Assembly (NCBI GenBank): GCA_023954415.1
Contig: JAMLIB010000001.1
Location: 80,001 to 144,000 of the forward strand
Origin: Trueperaceae bacterium
GTDB lineage: Bacteria > Deinococcota > Deinococci > Deinococcales > Trueperaceae
Length of the DNA: 64,000 nt
Reading direction: 5' to 3'
Shown: piece by piece, positions 39,066-48,100 of the stretch
Numbering within the stretch: the stretch's first letter is position 1
Layout: each line of letters starts with the position of its first letter
Position numbers and translations under genes: made by a program
The notes under the pieces: generated by a model
The model's database searches: none
What the model was told of the DNA's origin: nothing
What the model saw: only the letters and a program-made list of their open reading frames with translations

Positions 39066-41611
39066 CCGACGGCGTATTCCCGCAGGGTGCCCGCCCATTG
39101 GAGGCGCGGCTGTGGGGACCCGCGGGTTTTCATCACGCTGGCGTAGAGGTCGTGCCTACCTCGCGCAAGGCTGTGGCCCTGCTCGCTTACCTGGCCGTCA
39201 CGGGGACGCCCGCCGGGCGCGAGGAACTGGCCACGCTCCTGTGGGGTCCCGGGAGGCTGGCCAACGTGAGGCAGGCCCTCTATACGTTGCGTAAGCTGCC
39301 TCGTTCTCGCGAATGGCTCTCGGATGGCGTGGAGGCAGTTAGTCTCAACGCCGTGACGGACCTCGGCGCCCTGGCCCGGGACGTGGCCGCCGTAGAGGGT
39401 CTAGTCGGGCAGCAGCTGTTGGCCGGCTTGGACGACCGATTCCCCACCCCGTTCGAGGAATGGCTGGCTGGCGAGCGGGTCAGGGCTGCTGTGACTGTGG
39501 GGCTGGCCCTCGTGGTGAGGGCAGAGCAGCTCGAGGCGAGCGGTTCGCCGGCCGCCGCGCTCGGTCTCGCCAAGCGCGCCCTCGCTCTCGATCCTTACAG
39601 TGGCGAGCGCCAGCGCCTGGCCATGCGTGTCGCCTACCTGGCCGGCGCAAGGGAGGAGGCGCTGGCCGGCTACGAAGTCTTCGCCGCACGCCTGAGGCGC
39701 GAGTTCGGGACCGATCCGGATGCGGCGACCGCCGACTTGGCTGCGCGTATCGAACGCGGCGAGACGGTGGCACCGCGCGTGACCGTCTCCACGCTAGCCG
39801 AGAGCGACCGGCGCACGCTCCAGGCGTTGGCCGTGGCGCGCGGCGGCCTCCGCCTCGACGGGCTCGCGCGCGTCTTGGGCCGCTCGGCGTTCGAGCTGAC
39901 CGAAGACCTGGCTCGCATGCAGGCCAGGGGCCTGTTGAGCGAGCATCAGGCGCTCGGGGACGAGCTACGGCGCTCCCTGCTCGATGCGGTCTCCGCGCCG
40001 CTGCGCCGTCTCCTCCACGAGCGCATCGCGGGTGTCATGCGCAACGACCCGAGTACCGATCAGGGGGTGCTGGCGCAACACCTCCTGGCTGCCGGAGAGA
40101 CCAGGGAGGCCGCGTTGCGCGCGTTGGCGGCCGCGGATGCGGCGCTCGGGCGCGGGCAGAACGAGGCGGCCGAGCGGCTCCTGTACCTCACGATGTGGGC
40201 CGCGCAGGACGAGTCGCGCACGCGTCTCCAGGCCTGCCTGGCACTCGAGAACTTGGCGGCCAAGCGTGCCGACATTGCTGCGCAGGAGGTTTACCTGGCC
40301 GAGGCCCGTCGACTTGCGTGGGAGCTTCAGGACGATCTGGCGCTGGCGGAAGGTGAAGTGCGCCTGGCTCGCTTGGAGCTCTCCAAGGGACGGGTGGGGG
40401 AGGCCCTCGAGGCCGCCCTCGAGGCTTTGCAGATCGCGCTGCGCCTCGGCGACGCCAGCCTGAGCGCCAGGGCGCGCAACGCGGTCGGGGCGGCGCACTT
40501 CTATGCCGGCGACATCGCGGGCGCCGAGGCGGCCTTCGCAGACAACTTGGATGGTTCCGACGAGGTCGAGAGTTTCAGGGCACATAACAACCTAGGCAGC
40601 ATCAGCGCGATGCTCGGACGCCTCGAGGACTCGTATCGCCACTTCGACGCGGCCCTTACGATCGGGCGGCGGCAGGGTAGTCTCCAGGACATCGCCGCCA
40701 CCCTCAACAACCTGGGCGCCACGGCGGAGCGGCTCGGCGACTACCAGCGCGCCGAGCGCCATTTCCGTGAGGGTAGTAGCCTCGCCCGCAAGGACGAGAA
40801 CCCGCAGCGCGAGGCGGAAGTGCTCCTGAACCTGGCTGTTGTGTACCTGCGCCAGGGGCAGCTCGGGCCTGCGTGGAACACCGTCGACGAGGTCGAACTG
40901 CTGATTGGTGAATTGTCCGATCGTCGCCTGATGTTGCGCGTCTCCGAGGTTCGCGGCGAGGTCCTGCGCGTATGCGGTCTACTCGAGGACGCGCTCGCGA
41001 AGATGATTGCCGCTCAGGAGATAGCGAAACGCATCGGTGACGAGAGGAAGCAGCGCTCGTTGTGGGCCCAGCGCCTGGCTGTCGAGGCGCGCAGTTCGGC
41101 CGCTGCGACGGCGGCGGCTACCGCAGCCGTCGCGAGCCTGGAGGCGAGTGGCCTCAAGGATGTCGCGCCGTGGCTGCGCCTGGAGCTTGCCGCCTGGGCC
41201 ACAGACGTTGCCGCGGCGCGTGTGCAGCTTGGGGCGTTGTCTCCCGAAGAACTGAAGAGTGCGCACCAGCGGCACCTGCGCGACCTGGTCATCATGCGCA
41301 TGAGCTTCTTGGCGGGCGCCGACGATGCCGCGATGTCCGAGGCGGCGGAGGCCATGAAACGCTTGAGGGTCGCTGGAGTCTTGGATGAGGCGGGGGCTAC
41401 GGCGGGCCGTGGTACATCCACCACCGTCGGTGGCCGTGTGGTAGAGCGCCCGAAGGCGCTCTACCTGGCGCGTCTCATTGCCGCCGTGGACGACCGGGCA
41501 GGCGCCCGGGCCGTGGCCGAGGGCGAACTGGTCGAGCAGGCAGCAGGGCTGCCCGTCCACCTTCGGGCAGCCCTGCTGCTGACCCCGGCCACGTGGCTGC
41601 CTGACCTGTAG
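39062..41611 (+). CDS. SARP-like regulator with TPR repeats, lacking a P-loop ATPase
   Basis: An 849-residue protein. Residues 10-100 form a winged-helix-like domain ([42 protein letters not shown]), and residues 100-235 a BTAD-like helical domain ([32 protein letters not shown]). Next comes the helical/winged region that usually follows an NB-ARC domain ([28 protein letters not shown]), but no Walker A motif exists. TPR repeats fill the rest ([43 protein letters not shown]). The start is TTG at 39062, overlapping the tdk stop, the only start giving the full winged domain. It lies upstream of the envelope cluster and may regulate it, an inference from position. Confidence 0.82.
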   Translation: MTDGVFPQGARPLEARLWGPAGFHHAGVEVVPTSRKAVALLAYLAVTGTPAGREELATLLWGPGRLANVRQALYTLRKLPRSREWLSDGVEAVSLNAVTDLGALARDVAAVEGLVGQQLLAGLDDRFPTPFEEWLAGERVRAAVTVGLALVVRAEQLEASGSPAAALGLAKRALALDPYSGERQRLAMRVAYLAGAREEALAGYEVFAARLRREFGTDPDAATADLAARIERGETVAPRVTVSTLAESDRRTLQALAVARGGLRLDGLARVLGRSAFELTEDLARMQARGLLSEHQALGDELRRSLLDAVSAPLRRLLHERIAGVMRNDPSTDQGVLAQHLLAAGETREAALRALAAADAALGRGQNEAAERLLYLTMWAAQDESRTRLQACLALENLAAKRADIAAQEVYLAEARRLAWELQDDLALAEGEVRLARLELSKGRVGEALEAALEALQIALRLGDASLSARARNAVGAAHFYAGDIAGAEAAFADNLDGSDEVESFRAHNNLGSISAMLGRLEDSYRHFDAALTIGRRQGSLQDIAATLNNLGATAERLGDYQRAERHFREGSSLARKDENPQREAEVLLNLAVVYLRQGQLGPAWNTVDEVELLIGELSDRRLMLRVSEVRGEVLRVCGLLEDALAKMIAAQEIAKRIGDERKQRSLWAQRLAVEARSSAAATAAATAAVASLEASGLKDVAPWLRLELAAWATDVAAARVQLGALSPEELKSAHQRHLRDLVIMRMSFLAGADDAAMSEAAEAMKRLRVAGVLDEAGATAGRGTSTTVGGRVVERPKALYLARLIAAVDDRAGARAVAEGELVEQAAGLPVHLRAALLLTPATWLPDL

Positions 41612-41690
41612 CCTTCCGGGCCGCGGGGCTCACCTGGCTCTTCCGCACCGCGTCTGCTGCCGAGGCCGCGCGTGGTGCTGACGCGCGTCT

Positions 41691-41718
41691 TTGACGCCCC
41701 GTTGACACCTCATACCCT
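41691..41718 (+). promoter_or_regulatory. Promoter of the envelope gene cluster
   Basis: TTGACG (41691-41696), 16 bp, TACCCT (41713-41718) gives a start near 41726 and a leader of about 75 nt ending in GGAGAG before the ATG at 41802. A second -35-like TTGACA (41702-41707) has no matching -10. The remaining 41612-41801 shows no gene. Confidence 0.5.
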
Positions 41719-41801
41719 AAGCTCCCCCAAGTACCGACGGGCTGCCGCGGCTCGCCGGCTCCGGTTTGCGGGGCCGCTCGGCTGCCAAGTTTGGAGAGCA
41801 C

Positions 41802-44198
41802 ATGAACGTGTGGCAATCATCGGTGACAAGGGCCCGGCGCGGCCGTAGAGCGATCATCACGGCGTTCTTGACGTTCGGCCTGGCCTTCCCGGCCTCGCCG
41901 GTCGTGTTCGCCCAAGAGGCAGACCTGGCCCTCGCCAAGCTTGGCCGTCAGCGTCGCATGCTGGAAGCCGCTCTCGCGCACTCCCCGGGACACCAACCCG
42001 ACCTGGCTGGGCTCCGACTGGACGCCTCGTTCATGGAGCCGGAGGAACTGGGAGCACTCGTGGCCTCCGAGTACGGTTTCGAACTGTACCGGGGGCTCCT
42101 GAGGGGAGCAGACGGGGTGCACCTGTCGGGGGCGGGGAACTCCCTCGACCTCTCCGTCTTCCTCGCCTCGTTGCTGGGCGATGCCGGGTACGACACACGT
42201 GTAGCGGTGGGGTCATTGGCTCGCCCCGACGCCGAACGCCTCCTCGCCAGGGTCACCGAGGCCCGTGTCAGCGCGACCGGCCCCGTGAGCGAGCCCGCCA
42301 CGCTCGCGGAGCTCGCCGAGGCGGGCGGCGTGGCCGAGACGGAGTTGCGCGCGTACGGCGAGGCGCTGCTGGCCGTGAACCTCGCGGAGAGCACTCCCTT
42401 CCTGGAAGCGGCGGCGGCAGGCGACCTGATAGCGGCGACGTTGTCGGGGGCCGGGCTCATGCCGGTCGGCGAGGCTCACGAAGAGCTCGTAGCGGAAGCG
42501 AGCGAATACGCCTGGGTGGAGTACCGCCTCGGGACAGCGGACTGGACGCCGCTTCACCCCGCTTTCGGCGCGCACGCACGGCCGGTGGTCGTGGCCGACG
42601 AGTACCTGGAGGGCTCCGTGCCGGAGCGCCTCCAACATCGCCTACGTATCGAGATGGGGATCGAGCGGAAGCAGGGCGACGTCTTCAGCGAGGAGCTGAT
42701 CATGACGCCGTGGGAGCGGCCGCTGGCCAACGTTAACGGGGTGAACCTGTCTTTGGCCACCATGCCGCTTGGTCTCGGCCCTGACGCCGCCCTCGCAGAC
42801 CTGGCGGGGCGTTCGCCCGACTCCCTGTTCTTTGTCCCAATGTTCGGTGGCGAGCTGGCACCCGGCGCGCAGGCGTTCGACGTCATGGGCAACCTCCTCT
42901 CCCCGGAGGACGCGGCCTCGGCCATGGCTGGGGTCTTCCAGACCGTGGCCGGCAAGCTCAACTCCGCGGCTGGGGCCTTGGGGGGCCTCGGTGGCTCCGA
43001 ACCCACCGAGGAGCTACCCTTCGCCTTGGTGGCCCAGTTCGTGGACATCGTCCACGTGGCACCTGGTGGAGCCGAGCGGCGCCAGCGTCGTTACCTGTTC
43101 GACAGGCGCCCGGTTGGCGAGCGGATCGCAGGCGGCACAGCGCTGCGCGGCGAGGCCGACGTGGACGGGCTCGTGAGCACGATGGAGTTCATGGTCACGA
43201 CCTCGGCGCTGCCGTTCGGCTACCTGCAGAAGGAATTGACCGGCCAGGCCCTAGACTACGTCCTAGCGACGGAGCGGCTCGCGCAGGCAGGCGGCGAGAT
43301 GGACATGAACACCGCGGTGGCGGACTTGCGCCCCCGCGACCAGCTCTTGCTCATGGGCCTGTTCGAGGCGGTCGGCCATGGCCACGGCGGCGTGGCGTAC
43401 CGCCATGGCCCCACCGTCGTGGCGCTCAGACAGAGCTTGGAGCTGACGGGGCAACGAGCAGGCGAGTTAGGGGTCGATATCGTCTTCTCCGACAGGCGCT
43501 TCCTGAGAGAGGGAGAGGCCGGCATCGAGGGCGACTCGCGCCGGGCCATCTTGGCAGGTGCGTGGGACACGGCGGTTGAAAGGCAGTACCTACTCGGATT
43601 CACGCCCGATGTCAGGAGCGCCTACGACGCCTTCCAGGGGCCAACCCCGCGGCTCGGTGTGCTGGGTGTCGATGACGACCTAGCCACCGCAGGCGTGCCT
43701 GAGGCGGCGTGGCCTGCGCTGCGGCGCGATCTCGAAGCGGGGAACGTCGTCGTCTACTCGGCGGAGCTGGCCGACAGCGGCGCGCCCTTCAGCTGGTGGC
43801 GCGTGAACCGAAGCACGGGCGCTACCTTGGGCATCGGCTCGGACGGTCAGGGCGAGGCTGCGACGGAGTACCTCGTGGGGGCCATCCCGAGCCTGGCGTT
43901 CGCCGCTGCACTCTCCGTGCCGGGCGCCGCGCTATGCATGTCCGCCACCGGCGACGAGCAGTTGTTGTGCTTCTGCGATCTGGTAGTGGGGAACGTCATC
44001 TTCCTGAGCCTAGGTATCGCGATCGCCGGTGCCGTCGCCGGAGCGACCCTAATGGTCGAGCAAGCGGTCGGCGCCGCGTCGTTCCTCGTGGGCGACGTCG
44101 CCGTCGGCGTCATAGGCCTCTCGCCCCTCGGCGGTCCATGCTCCTGGGCGAACAGCGCCATGAGCGATAGGGGCGTGAGCCGGTGCGTGCTCAGTTGA
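41802..44198 (+). CDS. Secreted pseudo-transglutaminase-like protein with C-terminal membrane helices
   Basis: A 798-residue protein. A signal peptide (IITAFLTFGLAFPASPVVFAQ, cleaved after FAQ near residue 38) precedes a helical region. At about residues 108-140 is GAGNSLDLSVFLASLLGDAGYDTRVAVG, the shape of the transglutaminase-core active-site helix but with Ser in place of the catalytic Cys. A later strand, YAWVEYRLGTADWTPLHPAFG, has Tyr and His where the catalytic His and Asp usually stand. The central 350 residues are not recognised. Near the C terminus two hydrophobic spans (AIPSLAFAAALSVPGAALCM and VIFLSLGIAIAGAVAGATLM) flank a Cys-rich segment (LLCFCD). I regard it as a catalytically dead transglutaminase-fold envelope protein. 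ATG at 41802 with GGAGAG RBS. Confidence 0.7.
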   Translation: MNVWQSSVTRARRGRRAIITAFLTFGLAFPASPVVFAQEADLALAKLGRQRRMLEAALAHSPGHQPDLAGLRLDASFMEPEELGALVASEYGFELYRGLLRGADGVHLSGAGNSLDLSVFLASLLGDAGYDTRVAVGSLARPDAERLLARVTEARVSATGPVSEPATLAELAEAGGVAETELRAYGEALLAVNLAESTPFLEAAAAGDLIAATLSGAGLMPVGEAHEELVAEASEYAWVEYRLGTADWTPLHPAFGAHARPVVVADEYLEGSVPERLQHRLRIEMGIERKQGDVFSEELIMTPWERPLANVNGVNLSLATMPLGLGPDAALADLAGRSPDSLFFVPMFGGELAPGAQAFDVMGNLLSPEDAASAMAGVFQTVAGKLNSAAGALGGLGGSEPTEELPFALVAQFVDIVHVAPGGAERRQRRYLFDRRPVGERIAGGTALRGEADVDGLVSTMEFMVTTSALPFGYLQKELTGQALDYVLATERLAQAGGEMDMNTAVADLRPRDQLLLMGLFEAVGHGHGGVAYRHGPTVVALRQSLELTGQRAGELGVDIVFSDRRFLREGEAGIEGDSRRAILAGAWDTAVERQYLLGFTPDVRSAYDAFQGPTPRLGVLGVDDDLATAGVPEAAWPALRRDLEAGNVVVYSAELADSGAPFSWWRVNRSTGATLGIGSDGQGEAATEYLVGAIPSLAFAAALSVPGAALCMSATGDEQLLCFCDLVVGNVIFLSLGIAIAGAVAGATLMVEQAVGAASFLVGDVAVGVIGLSPLGGPCSWANSAMSDRGVSRCVLS

Positions 44199-44213
44199 GC
44201 AGCCTTGCGACCG

Positions 44214-44240
44214 CGGGACCCCACCAGCGGCGGGGTCCCG
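44214..44240 (+). terminator. Stem-loop after the pseudo-transglutaminase gene
   Basis: CGGGACCCC (44214-44222) pairs with GGGGTCCCG (44232-44240), a 9-bp GC-rich stem with a 9-nt loop, 16 nt after the stop. No U-tract follows, so termination would be partial. It may lower expression of the downstream genes relative to the first. Confidence 0.5.
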
Positions 44241-44333
44241 GCCGGCCGGCCGAACTGCTGGGCGGTGTCGGCCGACCCGTTACCTGGATCACGCTGCCCG
44301 GCGCCGGCGCGGGCGCACCTCTGGAGCAGTAGC

Positions 44334-44558
44334 GTGCGCGACCACGGCCGGCGGTTCCTGCTCAAGGTGTGGCGTGAGTCGAATGGCGGCGACGGGGAGC
44401 GTGGTTGGCGTGCCGCCCTGCGCGATGTCGTCGACGGCTCGCTCCGCGAGTTCTCTACCAAGGTGGAGCTGGTCGCTTACCTGACTGAGATCGACGAAGG
44501 GACATCGCTGGAACACGAGGTGCATGTCGTCCGAACGGACGTGGAGGTAGACGGATGA
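44334..44558 (+). CDS. Small conserved-looking protein of unknown function
   Basis: A 74-residue soluble protein starting at GTG 44334, supported by a GGAG sequence 7 nt upstream. The pattern FLLKVWRESNGGDGERGWRAALRDVVDGSLREFSTKVELVAYLTEI resembles a widespread uncharacterised small-protein family with the form F-x-(V/L)-R-I-W-x-E...W-R-G-x-(V/L)-x-(D/H)-V...F-x-(D/S)-L-x-x-L-x-x-F/Y-L; I recognise it only by this pattern. Longer in-frame sequence upstream (to 44205) overlaps the preceding hairpin and is not protein-like. It overlaps the next gene as ATGA. Confidence 0.65.
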   Translation: MRDHGRRFLLKVWRESNGGDGERGWRAALRDVVDGSLREFSTKVELVAYLTEIDEGTSLEHEVHVVRTDVEVDG

Positions 44559-45175
44559 AGAAGAAGTTCGCCCTTGGATGTTTGATAGTAGCCGTAGCTG
44601 TCCTGGTGGTAGGCGGTGGCGCCGCCTACTTCTACGTGATCAGGCCGCTCACGAACACCGTGAAGGCCGGTATGGAACTGCCAAGGCTCGCGGAGCTCGA
44701 CCAGAAGGTCAGCAACGATCGCGCCTTCGCGGCTCCTGTCGACGGCGAGCTGACTGCCGAGCAGGTGGACCGTTACCTGCAGGTGACCAGCGCCGTCATG
44801 AACGGCCTCAGGGGCAGGGCCGAAGAACTCACGAAGAAGTACGACGAGATCAGCTCTAGCGGCAACCCGGGCATCCGGCAGGTGCTCAACGCCTACGCGG
44901 ACATAATCAAGCTGGTAGTGCAGGCGAAGGAGTTGCAGGTTGATGCCCTCAACGCGGCGGGTTTCTCGCTCGCCGAGTACGACTGGGTGAGGCGTTCGGT
45001 CATCCAGGCGGCCGGCCACGCCTACGCCGAGATAGACCTGACGGCGTTGTCGAAGGGCGAGGTCGAGGCGGACGAGGCCGCGACGACGGGCGTCCCTGAA
45101 GCGAACGTCGAGATGGTCAAGCAGCACGTCGACGCAGTCGAGGAGTTCTTGCCGTTGGCGGCCTTCGGCCTCTAG
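44555..45175 (+). CDS. Membrane-anchored protein of unknown function
   Basis: A 206-residue protein. FALGCLIVAVAVLVVGGGAAYFYVI (residues 5-29) is an N-terminal anchor with positively charged MKKK before it, so the rest faces outward. The soluble part is helical (LTAEQVDRYLQVTSAVMNGLRGRAEELTKKYDEI, QVLNAYADIIKLVVQAKELQVDALNAAGFSLAEYDWVRRSV) and could form a coiled-coil bundle. I do not recognise a family. It overlaps the previous gene by ATGA and is 24 nt upstream of the giant vWA gene, so all belong to one transcription unit. Confidence 0.75.
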   Translation: MKKKFALGCLIVAVAVLVVGGGAAYFYVIRPLTNTVKAGMELPRLAELDQKVSNDRAFAAPVDGELTAEQVDRYLQVTSAVMNGLRGRAEELTKKYDEISSSGNPGIRQVLNAYADIIKLVVQAKELQVDALNAAGFSLAEYDWVRRSVIQAAGHAYAEIDLTALSKGEVEADEAATTGVPEANVEMVKQHVDAVEEFLPLAAFGL

Positions 45176-45199
45176 GCGAAAGGGTTCTAGGAGGAGCAA

Positions 45200-48100
45200 G
45201 TGGTCGCAAGTGACTTTACGAGCGGGGCAACGTGGCGCGGGTCGTGGTCCGGGTGGGGGAGGCGGCTCCCCCTCACGCTCTACTTGCTCGGTGCCTTGAC
45301 GATCGGTATGGCCTTTGCGCAGCAGTGCACCTATGAGTCGGAGCCGAACGACACCGTGGCCGCGGCCACGCGGCTCACGGACGCCGGACCGCAGCCGTTC
45401 GGACCGGACCGTTACAACGAGGTGAGCGCCAGGTGCCTGACGGGCGAGGCCGGCGGCACGGACGAGGACGTCTTCCGCTGGGAAGTCACCGAGCTCGACG
45501 CGCGGCACCGCTGGTCTTTCTCGCTGCAAGGCCCCGCCGACGGCTCGACGAGCGTCGTCCTGCTCCGCGCGAGCGCGGACGGTACCGTCGCCGAGTACGA
45601 GCGCGTGACGAGCCGAGGCGGCATAGCTGCGCTCTCCGGCGAGTTCCTCGTCGAGCCCGGCGCCTACTACCTCCGCGTCTCCGCGGCGGGTGGCGCGGGC
45701 GAGTACGTCGCCGACGTCACGCCCGTGATAGGCCTGCGCTACGGCGCCGGTGAGGACCGCTACGACGACGGCGGCGGTAGGCGCTACACGGGCGCGTTCG
45801 GCCTGTACGGCCCTGTAGCCGGTGAGCTCGTGCAGTCGTTCACCATCGACTCGGACGGCGCCAAGCGCAACTGGGGCGTGGAGCTGTGGGCGGCCCTCGG
45901 CACCGAGCCCCGGGTCGAGCTGGCGGGTCCGAGCGGCGTGGTGGCGCAGGGCACGGTCGACACGACCGGCCGCGCGCGCCTGCCCGGCCTCCGGCTCGCG
46001 GCGGGGGAGTACACGCTCCGCGTGCTCGGCGACAGCGGCATGGTCCGCTTGCGCCTCGAGTCACAAGGCGTGCCAGGCGACGGCGCGGCCGTCGAACCGA
46101 ACGACGAGTGGGGCACCGCCACGGTCTTCCCTTTGGGGAGCGAGATGCGCGCCACCGTCGGCGGGCGCGACTTCTACCGCATCGACGTCGCCGCCGCGGA
46201 GGCGGGCGTCTACGACCTCGCCTTCGAGGCGGACGCCGACCTGACGTACACGCTGCGCGACGAGGAGGGCAGGCCCCTCCTCACCTCGCGTTCGAGCCGA
46301 CCGAGGACGGGGCTGACGTTCGCGGAAGGCACCTATCAGCTCCTGGTCGAGGGCCGGGACGGCACCACGTACCGCATGGCCCTCAGGGCGGCCGCGGCGC
46401 CCCCCGCGGTCGGCGAGGTCGAGCCGAACGACTACCCCATCGCCGCCAGCCCGCTGCCCGCGGGCGACCAGGTGCGTGGGCGCCTCGACGGCAGCGAGAC
46501 GGACGTCTACAGCCTCGACGTCACGGGAACGGCCCAGCGCTTCCGCGTGCAGCTGGTCGGCGACTCCATCGACAGGCTGGCCGAGCTCAGCGTCGCGGGC
46601 GAGGTCCTCACCGAGGTGCGCGGCGCGCAGCGCCTGCGCCTCGACGACGTGGTCCTCCTGCCGGGCAGGCACTACTTCGAGGTGCGTGGCGCCGCCGGCG
46701 AGTACGCCCTGAAGGTCCTCTCGCTCGGTCCGGCCCAGGTGGGCGCCTCCTCGCCGCCGAGCGACCAGCCGCTCGCGCCGGCGGCCCAGGGGAGCGCGGG
46801 CCAGGACCCGGCCGCGGCCGCGGCCGCGTTGGACGGCGCCGTCCTCGAGGCCGGACCGCCGCCCCCGCCAGGCATCCTGGAGCTCGAGCCGAACGACGAC
46901 GCCAGCCGCGCCATGCGGCTCGTGCCGGGCGCCGTGCACGTCGGGCGCCTGACCGGCGACAGCGACGACTACTACCGCTTCTTCCTCGCGGAAGACCAGT
47001 ACGTGAGCGTCGAGGTCGTGCCCCCCACCGGCGGCTCCACCATCGACGTGTGGTTCGACGGCCTCGGCTGGGTGAGGTTCCCCGACGCAGCGCCCGGCAG
47101 CCCGGTGAGGCTCGAGCGCCTCTTCCTGGCGGGCGACCACACCTTCTACCTCGACGCTCCCGACGTCGAGACGGACGGCTACTACCAGCTCAGGTTCGAC
47201 CTGCTCGGGCGCCTCATGCCCGCCGTGGACGCCGAGCCGAACGACGACTACGCCACGGCCTCGCTCCTACCTGCCGAGCTCGAGTGGAGCGGCCACGTCG
47301 GCGAGTACTCCAACGACTACGACATCTACCGCCTGCCCGTGTTCGCGAGCGACACGACCGTCGAAGTGAGCGCCGACGGCGTGACCGCGCGGCTCGCGAT
47401 CGACCTGCGCGACGAGGCGAACACGCTCGACTTCGCCACGCGCGGCGACGCGCAGGCCGGTACGCCCTGGCGCGGCACGGTGCCGGCCGGGCGGCAGGCC
47501 TACCTGCGGCTGAGCGGCGCGACGACCTACCGGGTGGCCGTGACGTTCGGCAGCGCGCCGGACGGCGCCCAACTCCGGCCGCCGCGCGCCTCCGGCGCCG
47601 TGACGGTGTCGCTCACCGCGCCGACCGCCGAGCTGGCGGCGTTCTGGCACGAGGGTCAACTCCTCGACGCCACCGCACGCGTCGAGAACCGCGGCGCCGA
47701 GCCGCAGGAGCTGCGCCTGGAAGCGGCCAGCAGCCATGCGAACGTGCTGCTCGACTACGACCAGAGCCTGAGGCTGGCGCCCGGCGAGGCTCGCGACGTT
47801 CCGATACATGTGCGGGTGCCGAGCGACATGCGCGACGACCTGCCGCTCCGCATCGAGGTGGCTGCCGTCGGCGCCGCCGGTTCCGACGTCGCCGCGCTCG
47901 AGACCGCCCTGGCGTGCGACGCTCCATCCGTCTCAGCGTTCGACTACTGGCCGCTGCCGGCCACACTCCTCGGTAGGATGGACGTGCTGCGCACCAACTT
48001 CGGCGCGGCCATCTACGGCGACACGAGCTACGAGCGCCGCGACCTCGCGCTGATCGACGGGCGGGTCGGGCCGTCCGGCGGCGGCTACCTGGCTCTGGAC

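Noticed and set aside
32768-41611. The two SARP-like regulators as classical antibiotic cluster activators
   Set aside because: No polyketide, NRPS or other secondary-metabolite genes occur in the window; the regulators are next to envelope genes instead.
44240-44255. GGCCGGCCGGCC palindromic run after a hairpin
   Set aside because: GC-rich palindromes of this size occur by chance in such DNA, and nothing ties it to a regulator.
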